In this document: in pieces, positions 9,142 through 16,931 of the stretch
Numbering within the stretch: the stretch's first letter is position 1
How the letters are laid out: the number at the start of each line of letters is the position of its first letter
Origin: DYFT01 sp041695085
GTDB lineage: Bacteria > Bacteroidota > Ignavibacteria > UBA10030
Assembly: GCA_041695085.1 (NCBI GenBank)
Contig: JBGFRO010000009.1
Coordinates: 1 to 64,000, forward strand
Direction: 5' to 3'
DNA: 64,000 nt
Position numbers and translations under genes: made by a program
Notes under the pieces: model-generated
Databases searched by the model: none
Told to the model about the DNA's origin: nothing
Seen by the model: only the letters and a program-made list of their open reading frames with translations

Positions 9142-10134
9142 CTACCGCCCCAATACGAGCGCCTCGGCGATCTGAACGGCATTCGTTGCTGCGCCTTTCC
9201 GGATATTGTCTGCCACAATCCACAAATTGATGCCGTTCGACACCGTTTCGTCTTTGCGGATTCTCCCGACGAACACTTCGTCCTTCTCGTGTGCCGTGAT
9301 GGGCATGGGATAGAGATTGTTCCTCGGATCGTCTTGCACCACAACCCCTGGTGCTTTCTGGAGAATCTCCCGTACTTCTTCGACACTCACTTTCTTCTCG
9401 AATTCAATATTCACCGACTCGCTGTGGCCCCCAATCACGGGGACGCGGACCGTCGTTGCCGTGACTTTGATCGGTTCCCCCATGATCTTCTTTGTCTCCT
9501 GCATCATCTTCACCTCTTCCTTGGTGTATCCGTCATCGAAGAAGACATCGATGTGTGGGAGGCAATTAAAGGCGATCCGGTGCGGAAACTTCATCTCCTT
9601 CGGAGTTCGACCGGCAAGTTCTTCCTCGAGTTGCACGACCGCCTTCTTGCCGGCGCCGGTAACAGACTGGTATGTCGAAACAACGACGCGTTTTATGCGG
9701 AACCGATCGTGTAACGGCTTCAGCACCACGACCATCTGAATCGTGGAGCAGTTGGGATTGGCGATGATTCCTTTATGGCGGAAGATCTGCTTTCTGTTCA
9801 CTTCCGGCACGACGAGCGGAATGTCCTCCTGCATTCGGAACGCGCTGCTGTTGTCGATCACCACCGCGCCGTACTTCGCCGCAATCGGTGCGAATTCTTT
9901 GCTCACGCTCGCACCCGCAGAAAAAAGGGCAAACTCGATCCCCTTGAAGCGTTCGGGCTCGATCTTCTGCACCGCCACCGGCTTTCCTTGAAATGATATT
10001 TCCTTGCCTACCGACCTTTCGGACGCGAGCAAGACCAGTTTATTGACCGGAAAGCGACGTTCTTCCAACACCCGGACCATCGCCCGCCCCACCATTCCCG
10101 TCGCACCTACTACGGCTACGTCGTGCAACTTCAT
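9142..10134 (-). CDS. asd: aspartate-semialdehyde dehydrogenase
   Basis: At 330 residues it has the normal length for Asd. The N-terminal Rossmann motif is VVGATGMVGR (residues 8-17), the catalytic cysteine is Cys129 in NPNCSTIQ, and the substrate-binding histidine lies in GGHSESVN. It reduces L-aspartyl-4-phosphate to the semialdehyde, the branch point for lysine/diaminopimelate, threonine and methionine. The ATG at 10134 follows GGAGAT. It lies 21 bp behind lysA on the same strand, so the two form a diaminopimelate/lysine unit. Confidence 0.96.
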   Translation of the reverse strand: MKLHDVAVVGATGMVGRAMVRVLEERRFPVNKLVLLASERSVGKEISFQGKPVAVQKIEPERFKGIEFALFSAGASVSKEFAPIAAKYGAVVIDNSSAFRMQEDIPLVVPEVNRKQIFRHKGIIANPNCSTIQMVVVLKPLHDRFRIKRVVVSTYQSVTGAGKKAVVQLEEELAGRTPKEMKFPHRIAFNCLPHIDVFFDDGYTKEEVKMMQETKKIMGEPIKVTATTVRVPVIGGHSESVNIEFEKKVSVEEVREILQKAPGVVVQDDPRNNLYPMPITAHEKDEVFVGRIRKDETVSNGINLWIVADNIRKGAATNAVQIAEALVLGR

Positions 10135-10155
10135 ATCTCCTGTTCCCTCCTACGT

Positions 10156-11424
10156 TTATGAAAATACTTGTTCGAGCCTCTGTCGTTCCCGCACCACACG
10201 CACCTTTTCGCCATTCACCAAAATCTCTGCCGGTTTCGGGCGCGCATTATAGTTCGAGGCGTTAACGAACCCGTATGCCCCCGTCGTCAACACGGCGAGA
10301 AGATCGTTTCGTTTCGTCTTTGAAAGCAGGCGGTCGCGCGCGAAGAAATCCCCCGTTTCACAAATCGGCCCCACGACATCGACTCTCTCATGTTCGTACG
10401 TCTCGATCTTCAATGGAACAATTTGATGATATGCGTGATAGAGCGCCGGACGGAGGAGATCGTTCATGCCGCCATCGACAACGATAAATTTCTTGCTTCC
10501 GTTTTCTTTCGTATAAAGCACGCGGGTGAGAAGCACACCGGCATTCGCGACGATCGAGCGACCCGGTTCAAACCAAATGGAACAACCGGTTGCCTGGAGC
10601 GTCGGAAGAACCTGTTCGATGAATTGTGTCAAGGGAGGTGGGGCGGAGTCGCCCGACTCAAACGGGAGTCCCTCATGCGTGATCGCATTGATGTATTGAA
10701 CACCAAATCCCCCTCCAACGTCGATATGTTGAATGGCAATTCCTGCTTCGCGGAGACGGGAGACGAGACCTGCTAGAAACGTTGCGGTCTCGACAAACGG
10801 TTCAACCTTTGTGATTTGGGATCCGATGTGTGTGTGGACTCCCAACACCTCCAAGGAGGGAAGCGTCGCCGCGTACCTGAATGCCCCAAAGGCCTCGCGT
10901 GCGCTGATGCCGAACTTGTTCTCCTTCAGGCCCGTGGTGATATACGGATGGCTCTGCGCGTCGATATCGGGATTAACCCGCAGAGCCACGCGCGCTTTCT
11001 TCCCTAACCTCATGGCAACGAGCGAAATGACCTGAAGCTCTTGCATCGACTCCGCGTTGAAGGAAACAATGTCGTTCTGCAAACCGTACTCGATCTCATC
11101 TTCTCGTTTGCCAACACCGGCGAAAACAATCTTGTCCGATGGAAAGCCCGACTTCAACGCGAGGTACAACTCTCCCGCTGACACGACATCTGCGCCCGCG
11201 CCTTCCCCTGCGAGCAGCTGCAGGATTGCAGGATTGGAGTTCGCTTTTAGAGCGTAGCAGACGACGTGCTCGGGTTCCCGAAGAGGTGTTTGGATCGCGC
11301 GGAGGTTCTCCAAAATCTGACCCTTGCTGTAGACATAGAGGGGCGTACCAAACTCCTCTGCCAACTCTGCAAGGGGTACGTCTTCACAATAAAGCTCTTT
11401 CTCTCTATAGTAAATAAACTGCAT
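10156..11424 (-). CDS. lysA: diaminopimelate decarboxylase
   Basis: A 422-residue fold-type III PLP enzyme. Lys60 in CYALKANSN is the Schiff-base lysine; the glycine-rich phosphate-binding segment is HIDVGGGFG; EPGRSIVANAG and GPICETGDFF (the CE(S/T)GD motif at the dimer interface) follow. It decarboxylates meso-diaminopimelate to L-lysine in the cytoplasm. Directly upstream of asd with a 21-bp gap. The 81-bp gap to the DUF1611 gene upstream could hold a promoter, but I see no convincing boxes. Confidence 0.96.
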   Translation of the reverse strand: MQFIYYREKELYCEDVPLAELAEEFGTPLYVYSKGQILENLRAIQTPLREPEHVVCYALKANSNPAILQLLAGEGAGADVVSAGELYLALKSGFPSDKIVFAGVGKREDEIEYGLQNDIVSFNAESMQELQVISLVAMRLGKKARVALRVNPDIDAQSHPYITTGLKENKFGISAREAFGAFRYAATLPSLEVLGVHTHIGSQITKVEPFVETATFLAGLVSRLREAGIAIQHIDVGGGFGVQYINAITHEGLPFESGDSAPPPLTQFIEQVLPTLQATGCSIWFEPGRSIVANAGVLLTRVLYTKENGSKKFIVVDGGMNDLLRPALYHAYHQIVPLKIETYEHERVDVVGPICETGDFFARDRLLSKTKRNDLLAVLTTGAYGFVNASNYNARPKPAEILVNGEKVRVVRERQRLEQVFS

Positions 11425-11505
11425 AGCTGAAGTTCTCTGGTCTTGTCTGCATCTTGTTAAGACGGAAAGATAGTTGCACTTTCACACACCATCAGCTGTT
11501 TGAAA

Positions 11506-12609
11506 TTAACCCCCTGTTGTGCCACTCTCTAGCCAACCCGCCTGCGAGGCAAACGCCTGCTTTGCATCAAGGTAGGACAGGAGCGCATCGGTAATTCTCG
11601 TTGCGCCAAATCGAAAAGCATCGACCGCGGGGAGTCCCGTTTCGCGCGTGATTTTCTCTGCGGCGGCGTGTGATTCATCGTCCGTGAGCCCAATAGAGTT
11701 GATTCCGATGGCAACGACTTTTGTCTCTTTGAAAAATGTGACCGCCTCCTCATGGAAACGAATGAGGCGGTTCAAGTCTGGCAGCGGCATACCGTAATCG
11801 TCCCTCAACCTCGTCGGTTGATGACAGAGGATCATCGCATCCGGCATGCATCCGTGCATCAATCCGCATGTCACGCCCGAGTACCCCATATGCGTGAGCG
11901 CTCCTTGACCCTCCACCAGAATATACTCGTATCCCTCAGCGACCGATCTGTCCACTTCCAGTTCGATGCATCCGGCAATGTAGTCGCTGATAATCGAATC
12001 GACGGCAATTCCGCGCCCACGAATGAGAATGCCCGTTTGACCGGTCGCGACGAAATCGGATTTGAGGCCGCGCGTGACCATGTCTTTTTGGACTTCGACA
12101 ATCGTCGTCATCTTGCCGATGTTGCAGTCGGTGCCGACGGTGAGAACAACCTTCGCCTTCCGCCCGCGCCAAGTCCCTTTCGACACCACTTCCGACTCGG
12201 GCGGAATTTTCCGATAGTCCGTCAGCACGACGTTCTGCTCCTTCGCTAAAGCGGCGAACTCGGGATCGTCTGAAAGGATCGTGTGTAATCCGCTGAGGAT
12301 GTGCAGGCGAGCCCGAATCGCATCCTTGATCATCGTTCGCCAGTCATCCGGCAGCCTTCCGCCGGGCGGGGCAATGCCGATGAGCAGGTGTGTCGGTCGA
12401 TACTGCAAACCCTCTTGAAGGGACCGGACAACAGGAATCGCTCCTCCATAGCCCAACACCTGCTGGGCGGTCATTCCCGCCTTCGTACTATCCACCACGG
12501 CAACGACTTGCTGCGGCAGGTAAACGATTGCTCCATTTGCAGTTTTCGATTTCAGCGGACTGAATTTACCCTCGGCAAGCACGAGGATTCTGCGTTGATC
12601 GGAATTCAT
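11506..12609 (-). CDS. DUF1611 P-loop protein, DgcN-like
   Basis: A 367-residue protein of the DUF1611 family. The N-terminal ~145 residues form a Rossmann-like domain; the second half starts with a P-loop (VLTVGTDCNIGKMTT) and continues with EGQGALTH and a GCMPDAMILCHQP block that are typical of the family. One characterised relative, DgcN, is reported as a D-glutamate N-acetyltransferase component, usually beside a dipeptide epimerase; that partner is absent here, so the substrate stays open. The start ATG overlaps the stop of the site-2 protease gene (ATGA at 12606-12609), indicating translational coupling. Confidence 0.82.
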   Translation of the reverse strand: MNSDQRRILVLAEGKFSPLKSKTANGAIVYLPQQVVAVVDSTKAGMTAQQVLGYGGAIPVVRSLQEGLQYRPTHLLIGIAPPGGRLPDDWRTMIKDAIRARLHILSGLHTILSDDPEFAALAKEQNVVLTDYRKIPPESEVVSKGTWRGRKAKVVLTVGTDCNIGKMTTIVEVQKDMVTRGLKSDFVATGQTGILIRGRGIAVDSIISDYIAGCIELEVDRSVAEGYEYILVEGQGALTHMGYSGVTCGLMHGCMPDAMILCHQPTRLRDDYGMPLPDLNRLIRFHEEAVTFFKETKVVAIGINSIGLTDDESHAAAEKITRETGLPAVDAFRFGATRITDALLSYLDAKQAFASQAGWLESGTTGG

Positions 12610-13271
12610 ACGAGGAGATCGATAAACAGACGGTACGGTAACAAGATGAATCGAATGACGGAAAGCACAACGTCGCGAAACGGCTCGAACCGCATCAAGA
12701 GGATCACTGCCACGATGCCAAAGAAACCGATCTGCCGGTACCGGTGGCCGATTTCCTCCGGCAACAGAGAGGCCAATACATGCGACCCATCCAGCGGAGG
12801 AATGGGGATGAGATTGAAGACCGCAAGAAAGACATTTAATGTGATGCCCGTGAGAAACATCGCGTAGAGAAATTCAAGAGTTGTTTTCTCAACTCCATCA
12901 GGCAAAACATCAACGGAACCGAACAGTTTACGTGCAGCCACATAAAGAACAGCACATCCGAATGCGACGACGAGATTGGAAGCGGGTCCCGCGGCAGAAA
13001 CGAGAATATCGTCGCGACGAACGTTTTGAAAGTAACTTGAATTAACGGGCACCGGCTTCGCCCACGCAATATAGACGGTACCTGCCGCGATGTACGACAT
13101 TAATGGAATGATGATGGATCCGAAGAGATCGATATGTGGGATCGGATTGAGGGTAAGACGTCCCAGATCACGCGCCGTTGGGTCGCCCAGTCGCAACGCG
13201 GTGAGTCCGTGTGCTACCTCGTGCACGACGATCGAGAAAATCAAGATTGGCCAGAGAGCGAACGATTCCAC
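12606..13271 (-). CDS. site-2 protease family (M50) membrane peptidase
   Basis: A 221-residue polytopic protein. The zinc site is HEVAH (His17, Glu18, His21) in the first membrane segment, and the third ligand lies in NLIPIPPLDGS, the typical second M50 motif. It is a short form without PDZ or CBS domains, like the FwdA/YwhC-type metalloproteases of unknown substrate. The start is GTG at 13271 with AAGGAA upstream. It overlaps the DUF1611 gene by four bases; whether the two act together is not known. Confidence 0.88.
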   Translation of the reverse strand: MESFALWPILIFSIVVHEVAHGLTALRLGDPTARDLGRLTLNPIPHIDLFGSIIIPLMSYIAAGTVYIAWAKPVPVNSSYFQNVRRDDILVSAAGPASNLVVAFGCAVLYVAARKLFGSVDVLPDGVEKTTLEFLYAMFLTGITLNVFLAVFNLIPIPPLDGSHVLASLLPEEIGHRYRQIGFFGIVAVILLMRFEPFRDVVLSVIRFILLPYRLFIDLLV

Positions 13272-13332
13272 TGTGGGTGTTGTGTTCCTTAATGAAGTCT
13301 AAAAACAGCCGAAAACTCTGAACAAAAAGAAA

Positions 13333-13423
13333 CTCCCGCGGGTTGAGCCGCCGCAGGCGGGCTGGCCCGCTCATGGTTAAGCGGACAAGTCCGCACGAGG
13401 CGGAATTGCGAAACCTGCGGGAG
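13333..13423 (-). terminator. cloverleaf-like palindromic block, probable terminator of xerD
   Basis: An outer stem of 12 bp (13333-13344 with 13412-13423, one wobble) closes a region holding three further hairpins: CCGCC/GGCGG (loop GCA), GCGGGC/GCCCGC (loop TG) and GCGGAC/GTCCGC (loop AA). On the minus strand it is followed by TTTCTTTTTG, so it can work as an intrinsic terminator behind xerD. The branched interior is far larger than a normal terminator and looks like nested short palindromes. No SRP RNA, tRNA or tmRNA signature fits. Nothing else was seen between 13272 and 13480. Confidence 0.5.
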
Positions 13424-13480
13424 CAAGACGCTTACAGGGTAGTGAAAATTAGGGAAAATCTCAAGATTTCTTGAGCGAGC

Positions 13481-14425
13481 TCAGGCTCGAGGGTGAAACG
13501 TTCGGTGAACCTCTTTAAGATATTCGCGGTCGATGTGCGTGTAGATTTGAGTCGTTGTGATGTCGGCGTGACCCAGCATCTCTTGTACGGCGCGAAGATC
13601 GGCTCCTCCCTCCAACAAATGCGTTGCAAAGGAATGCCGGAATGTATGGGGATGAACGTTTTTTGTGATTTTGGCCTCTTTTGCATAACGGACGATCATA
13701 TCGCGAATGGCTGCACGTGAAAGCTTTCCGCCACGATGGTTAAGAAAGAGCACATCATGCGACCTTCCACGCTTTGCCAACCTCTCTCTTGCCTCGAGCT
13801 GATATCTCCTGATCCACTTCATCGCCGACCGCCCTATGGGTACCATCCGTTCTTTCGAGCCCTTTCCGAACACCAACACCACCTCTTCTTGAAACCGGAT
13901 GTTCATTTGCATGAGATTGATGAGCTCCGAAACTCGCATGCCGGTGGCGTAAAGGACTTCGAGCATTGCGCGATCACGCAGTCCGAGAGGCTTCGAGGTG
14001 TCAGGGCGTTCGAGAATAGCATTGACTTGAGCAACACTTAACACATCAGGCAATGCCCGTGTGCGTTTGGGGGGCTCGATCTCCTCGGTCGGATCGTCCG
14101 AGTGCTTTCCTTCCGCCACTAAATAGCGATGGAAACCACGGAGTGCGGAGAGGATGCGCGCCGCCGTTCGCGAAGAGAGTCCTTCGTAGGAAAGTTGTTT
14201 AAGGAACTGGCTCACGTCGGAAGGTTGAATCTGTGCCGGAGAGTTACGTGCGTGGCGCTTCGCGAAGCAGGCGTACTTTTGAAGGTCGAAGCGATACGAT
14301 GCGAGGGTGTTCTGACTGAGTCCTCGCTCGACTTGAAGATGCTCCAGGTACTGCCGGATGTGCACCTCGAACTCGGTCAGTTTCTTCTCTTCTTTCTGAT
14401 CAAATATGAATTTCCGGCGATGCAT
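13481..14425 (-). CDS. xerD: tyrosine recombinase XerD/XerC
   Basis: A 314-residue tyrosine recombinase, typical Xer length plus a short basic N-terminal tail. The SAM-like core-binding domain is residues ~18-105; the catalytic domain has Arg164 (GMRVSE), Lys188 (GKGSKER), His260 and Arg263 (HPHTFRHSF), His286 (LGHAD) and nucleophile Tyr295 (TQIYTH). It resolves chromosome dimers at dif during division. No dif site or mobile-element partner is evident nearby, so a housekeeping role is most likely. XerC versus XerD cannot be settled from the sequence alone; the spacing fits XerD slightly better. Confidence 0.88.
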   Translation of the reverse strand: MHRRKFIFDQKEEKKLTEFEVHIRQYLEHLQVERGLSQNTLASYRFDLQKYACFAKRHARNSPAQIQPSDVSQFLKQLSYEGLSSRTAARILSALRGFHRYLVAEGKHSDDPTEEIEPPKRTRALPDVLSVAQVNAILERPDTSKPLGLRDRAMLEVLYATGMRVSELINLMQMNIRFQEEVVLVFGKGSKERMVPIGRSAMKWIRRYQLEARERLAKRGRSHDVLFLNHRGGKLSRAAIRDMIVRYAKEAKITKNVHPHTFRHSFATHLLEGGADLRAVQEMLGHADITTTQIYTHIDREYLKEVHRTFHPRA

Positions 14426-14522
14426 GATTCAAATCGGATCATGAAGTAAAGAGAGAGGAGGTTGGCGTGTTATTCTGAACGACCGCCCGCGAATGTCCGG
14501 CGGCATCCATACCCTTCCATGA

Positions 14523-15977
14523 CTAAGTTGTCTCTTTTCGCGAAAGAAGGCTCAACATTCCACCGACAGCGAGCGTTGCGGCAACTCCAACCATGGTAAA
14601 CCAAGTCCAGGCCACCAGCTTCAGCGAGATGACGGTGATCATGATGAAAAGACCTGCAACGAAGCCGGCCAAAGCATCCTCTTGCGTCGGACGCTTGAAC
14701 AGTACGCCGAGCAGAAACGTACCGAGCAAACCGCCGTACGTAAATGAGGCGATGCTCAAGGCGAGTTCGACGACCGTTTGACTTGTATTCATGAAGAAGA
14801 GCGCCGAGCCGACCAACAAGCCTGCCCATACTACTGTCGCCATCCTTGAGAGCACCAACTCTTTCGCAGGTGAGAGGTCCTTTCCAAATGAAGGCTTGTA
14901 CAGATCAAGAATCGTGGAGGAGGCCATCGAACTCATCGATCCTGCAAGAGTCGAGAGTGCAGCGGCGAAGAGACCGGCGATGATGAAACCCGAAATTCCC
15001 GGAGGCAGCCCTTCGATAATAAACCGCGGGAAAATCTCGTCGGCTCGCGTCAGACCCAACTCGGACGGAGTCGCTCCGTTGTAATGGCCGTACAGAAGAA
15101 GGCCCACCGTCAGGAAGAGCGCAAATTGAAGGACGATAATGACGCCGCTGCCGATGAGGGCTTTTCTGCCCGCAGCGAGAGACTTCGTCGTCAGGACGCG
15201 TTGCACAATGAGCTGATCCACACCGTGGGATGCCATCGAAAGAAATGCGCCCCCCAAAAGACCACCAATCAAGGTGTAAGGTTGAGACCAGAAACTCTCT
15301 CCGAAGCCAAGATTGAAGATGGCAAACTTGCCCGCTTCGGCGGCTTGCTGTGTAATGCCCGTCCATCCTCCGGGATGGTCGGTAATAAGCATCGCTGCCG
15401 CGATCAAAGCTCCACCGATATAGACAAGCATCTGAATCGCATCAACCCAGATCACTCCCCTCACCCCACCAACATACGTGTACGCCAAGGCAACAACCGC
15501 AAGGATGATGATGGCAAGGGGATACTCAATGTCGAGGATGAACTTGAGCGGAATCGCGGTTGCAAAAAGTCGAACACCATCTGCGGCGGTTCGCGTGAAC
15601 AGAAAGACGAACGAGGAAAACGTTCGCGTCTTCTTGCCGAAGCGGGATTGAAGAAACGCGTACGCCGTTGAAAGCTCTCCCTTGAAGTAGGCGGGCAAGA
15701 AGACGAAGCTGATCACGATTCTCCCCAACAAATAGCCGAAGGTGACCTGCAGAAAGTTCAGATTGGTAAGATAGGCGAGGCCGGGGATGCTGATGAAGGT
15801 CAGTGTGCTGGTTTCAGCGGCAACGATTGAGAAGCAGACGATCCACCATGGAATGCGGTCTTTTCCGAGGAAGTAGTCGTGTGCCGATTGCTGCTTGCCG
15901 CCGCGCCAGATGCCGAACGCTGCAATGCCGATGATGTAAACGAGGAGAACGACATAATCCAGCGGTGTAAAGCCCAT
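14523..15977 (-). CDS. sodium:solute symporter (SSS family)
   Basis: A 484-residue integral membrane protein with about 13 hydrophobic segments, starting MGFTPLDYVVLLVYI. Features of the SSS family are the AAETSTLTFISIPG stretch in TM2, the YTYVGGVRGVIWVDAIQM segment and the GLFAAALSTLAGSMSSMAS block that contributes Na+ ligands. It would use the sodium gradient to import an organic solute (sugar, amino acid or similar); the substrate cannot be told. It lies 45 bp behind the STAS gene. Confidence 0.9.
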   Translation of the reverse strand: MGFTPLDYVVLLVYIIGIAAFGIWRGGKQQSAHDYFLGKDRIPWWIVCFSIVAAETSTLTFISIPGLAYLTNLNFLQVTFGYLLGRIVISFVFLPAYFKGELSTAYAFLQSRFGKKTRTFSSFVFLFTRTAADGVRLFATAIPLKFILDIEYPLAIIILAVVALAYTYVGGVRGVIWVDAIQMLVYIGGALIAAAMLITDHPGGWTGITQQAAEAGKFAIFNLGFGESFWSQPYTLIGGLLGGAFLSMASHGVDQLIVQRVLTTKSLAAGRKALIGSGVIIVLQFALFLTVGLLLYGHYNGATPSELGLTRADEIFPRFIIEGLPPGISGFIIAGLFAAALSTLAGSMSSMASSTILDLYKPSFGKDLSPAKELVLSRMATVVWAGLLVGSALFFMNTSQTVVELALSIASFTYGGLLGTFLLGVLFKRPTQEDALAGFVAGLFIMITVISLKLVAWTWFTMVGVAATLAVGGMLSLLSRKETT

Positions 15978-16022
15978 TCAATGCTCCGATCGGATGAGGA
16001 ACTGCGCGGGGCGAGAAGTCGG

Positions 16023-16355
16023 TTAGGCCTTGAGCGCTTTGGCGACGGTATCGTGGATGCGAAACGCCCGGTCCAAGCGGGAGATCCGGATGAGGGAGAG
16101 GACTTTCTTATGCAGGCCGGCGAGTTGAACGACCCCGCCGTTCTCACGCATCTTGCGTTCGGCAATAAGGAGAGCGCTCAGGCCGCTGCTGTCGCAGAAC
16201 TCCACCTCCGACATATCGACCACCAGGTTTTTCGTCTGAGGGGTGCAGAGAATGAGGAACTCCCCTTTCAACTCCGGCGAAACGCTGGCATCGAGCTTGC
16301 GTTCCTTGATCCTCAAAATGACCGCTTCACCGTTTTTCTTTACTTCGAAGTGCAT
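16023..16355 (-). CDS. STAS-domain anti-sigma factor antagonist
   Basis: A 110-residue single STAS domain. The motif FCDSSGLSALL carries the serine equivalent to the phosphorylated Ser58 of SpoIIAA (here Ser57). Such proteins bind anti-sigma kinases when unphosphorylated and release a sigma factor, or sit in larger regulatory complexes. No RsbW-like kinase or PP2C phosphatase is present in the window, so its partner must be elsewhere. Spacing of 36 bp to the GT9-like gene upstream suggests the same transcript. Confidence 0.88.
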   Translation of the reverse strand: MHFEVKKNGEAVILRIKERKLDASVSPELKGEFLILCTPQTKNLVVDMSEVEFCDSSGLSALLIAERKMRENGGVVQLAGLHKKVLSLIRISRLDRAFRIHDTVAKALKA

Positions 16356-16391
16356 ACCTTCCTCCTCGTGTCGTTTGGGTACGCGACACGC

Positions 16392-16931
16392 TTAAAACAT
16401 CTCGAGACACTTATTCAGCGTTGCATAGGCTTGTGTAAGCGAGAGCGCCGGAGTGATGTGGATTTGAAAGTTATAGAATTCGTCTGCATAGGATTTGGTG
16501 AAACCGACTCGAACCGGTGCGTGCGATGCACGGCACAGAACTGCGCTCGATAACGAGAAGCTCCGATTGAGATCGAATGCCACGTCGAATGTACTCTTTT
16601 TCACTTTTTGAAGCAACTCGTGACGTGGAAGGAAGAACGATGTGAGGTCCTCTTCTGTATACGATATTACTTCAATCCCGCGTTGACGCGCATACGCATG
16701 GGGTTGATTGTCGCGCCCCACAATGGTGATTGCACCGCGATGGAACTTATCGCACAGCACGCGTACCGTACTCTGCACCGCCGGCAAATCCTCTTCGACC
16801 TCAGGCAAGATCACCAAGGCGCGTTTCGCCGAGGAAAGCACATCGTTGAAACGAATAATCGGGTCGCGCTTCGAACGGTACTGCGTGCGAGCGTACCACG
16901 TTCCGATGCGGTATCGCCATCGGTCGAACAT
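16392..16931 (-). CDS. conserved protein resembling the N-terminal half of a GT9 glycosyltransferase
   Basis: A 179-residue protein with a Rossmann-like pattern. ALVILPEVEEDLPAV, GAITIVG, FDVAFDLNRSFSLSSAVLC and the HAPVRVGF stretch recall the N-terminal domain of heptosyltransferase-like GT9 proteins, and the DUF6913-type proteins of Bacteroidota. No second nucleotide-sugar-binding domain follows, so it is either a stand-alone domain or no glycosyltransferase at all. The start codon shares one base with the ligA stop (TAATG at 16929-16933), so translation is probably coupled to DNA ligase. Confidence 0.6.
   Translation of the reverse strand: MFDRWRYRIGTWYARTQYRSKRDPIIRFNDVLSSAKRALVILPEVEEDLPAVQSTVRVLCDKFHRGAITIVGRDNQPHAYARQRGIEVISYTEEDLTSFFLPRHELLQKVKKSTFDVAFDLNRSFSLSSAVLCRASHAPVRVGFTKSYADEFYNFQIHITPALSLTQAYATLNKCLEMF

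Noticed and set aside
13333..13423. Small SRP RNA
   Set aside because: The conserved GGAAG/AGCAG core is missing on both strands.
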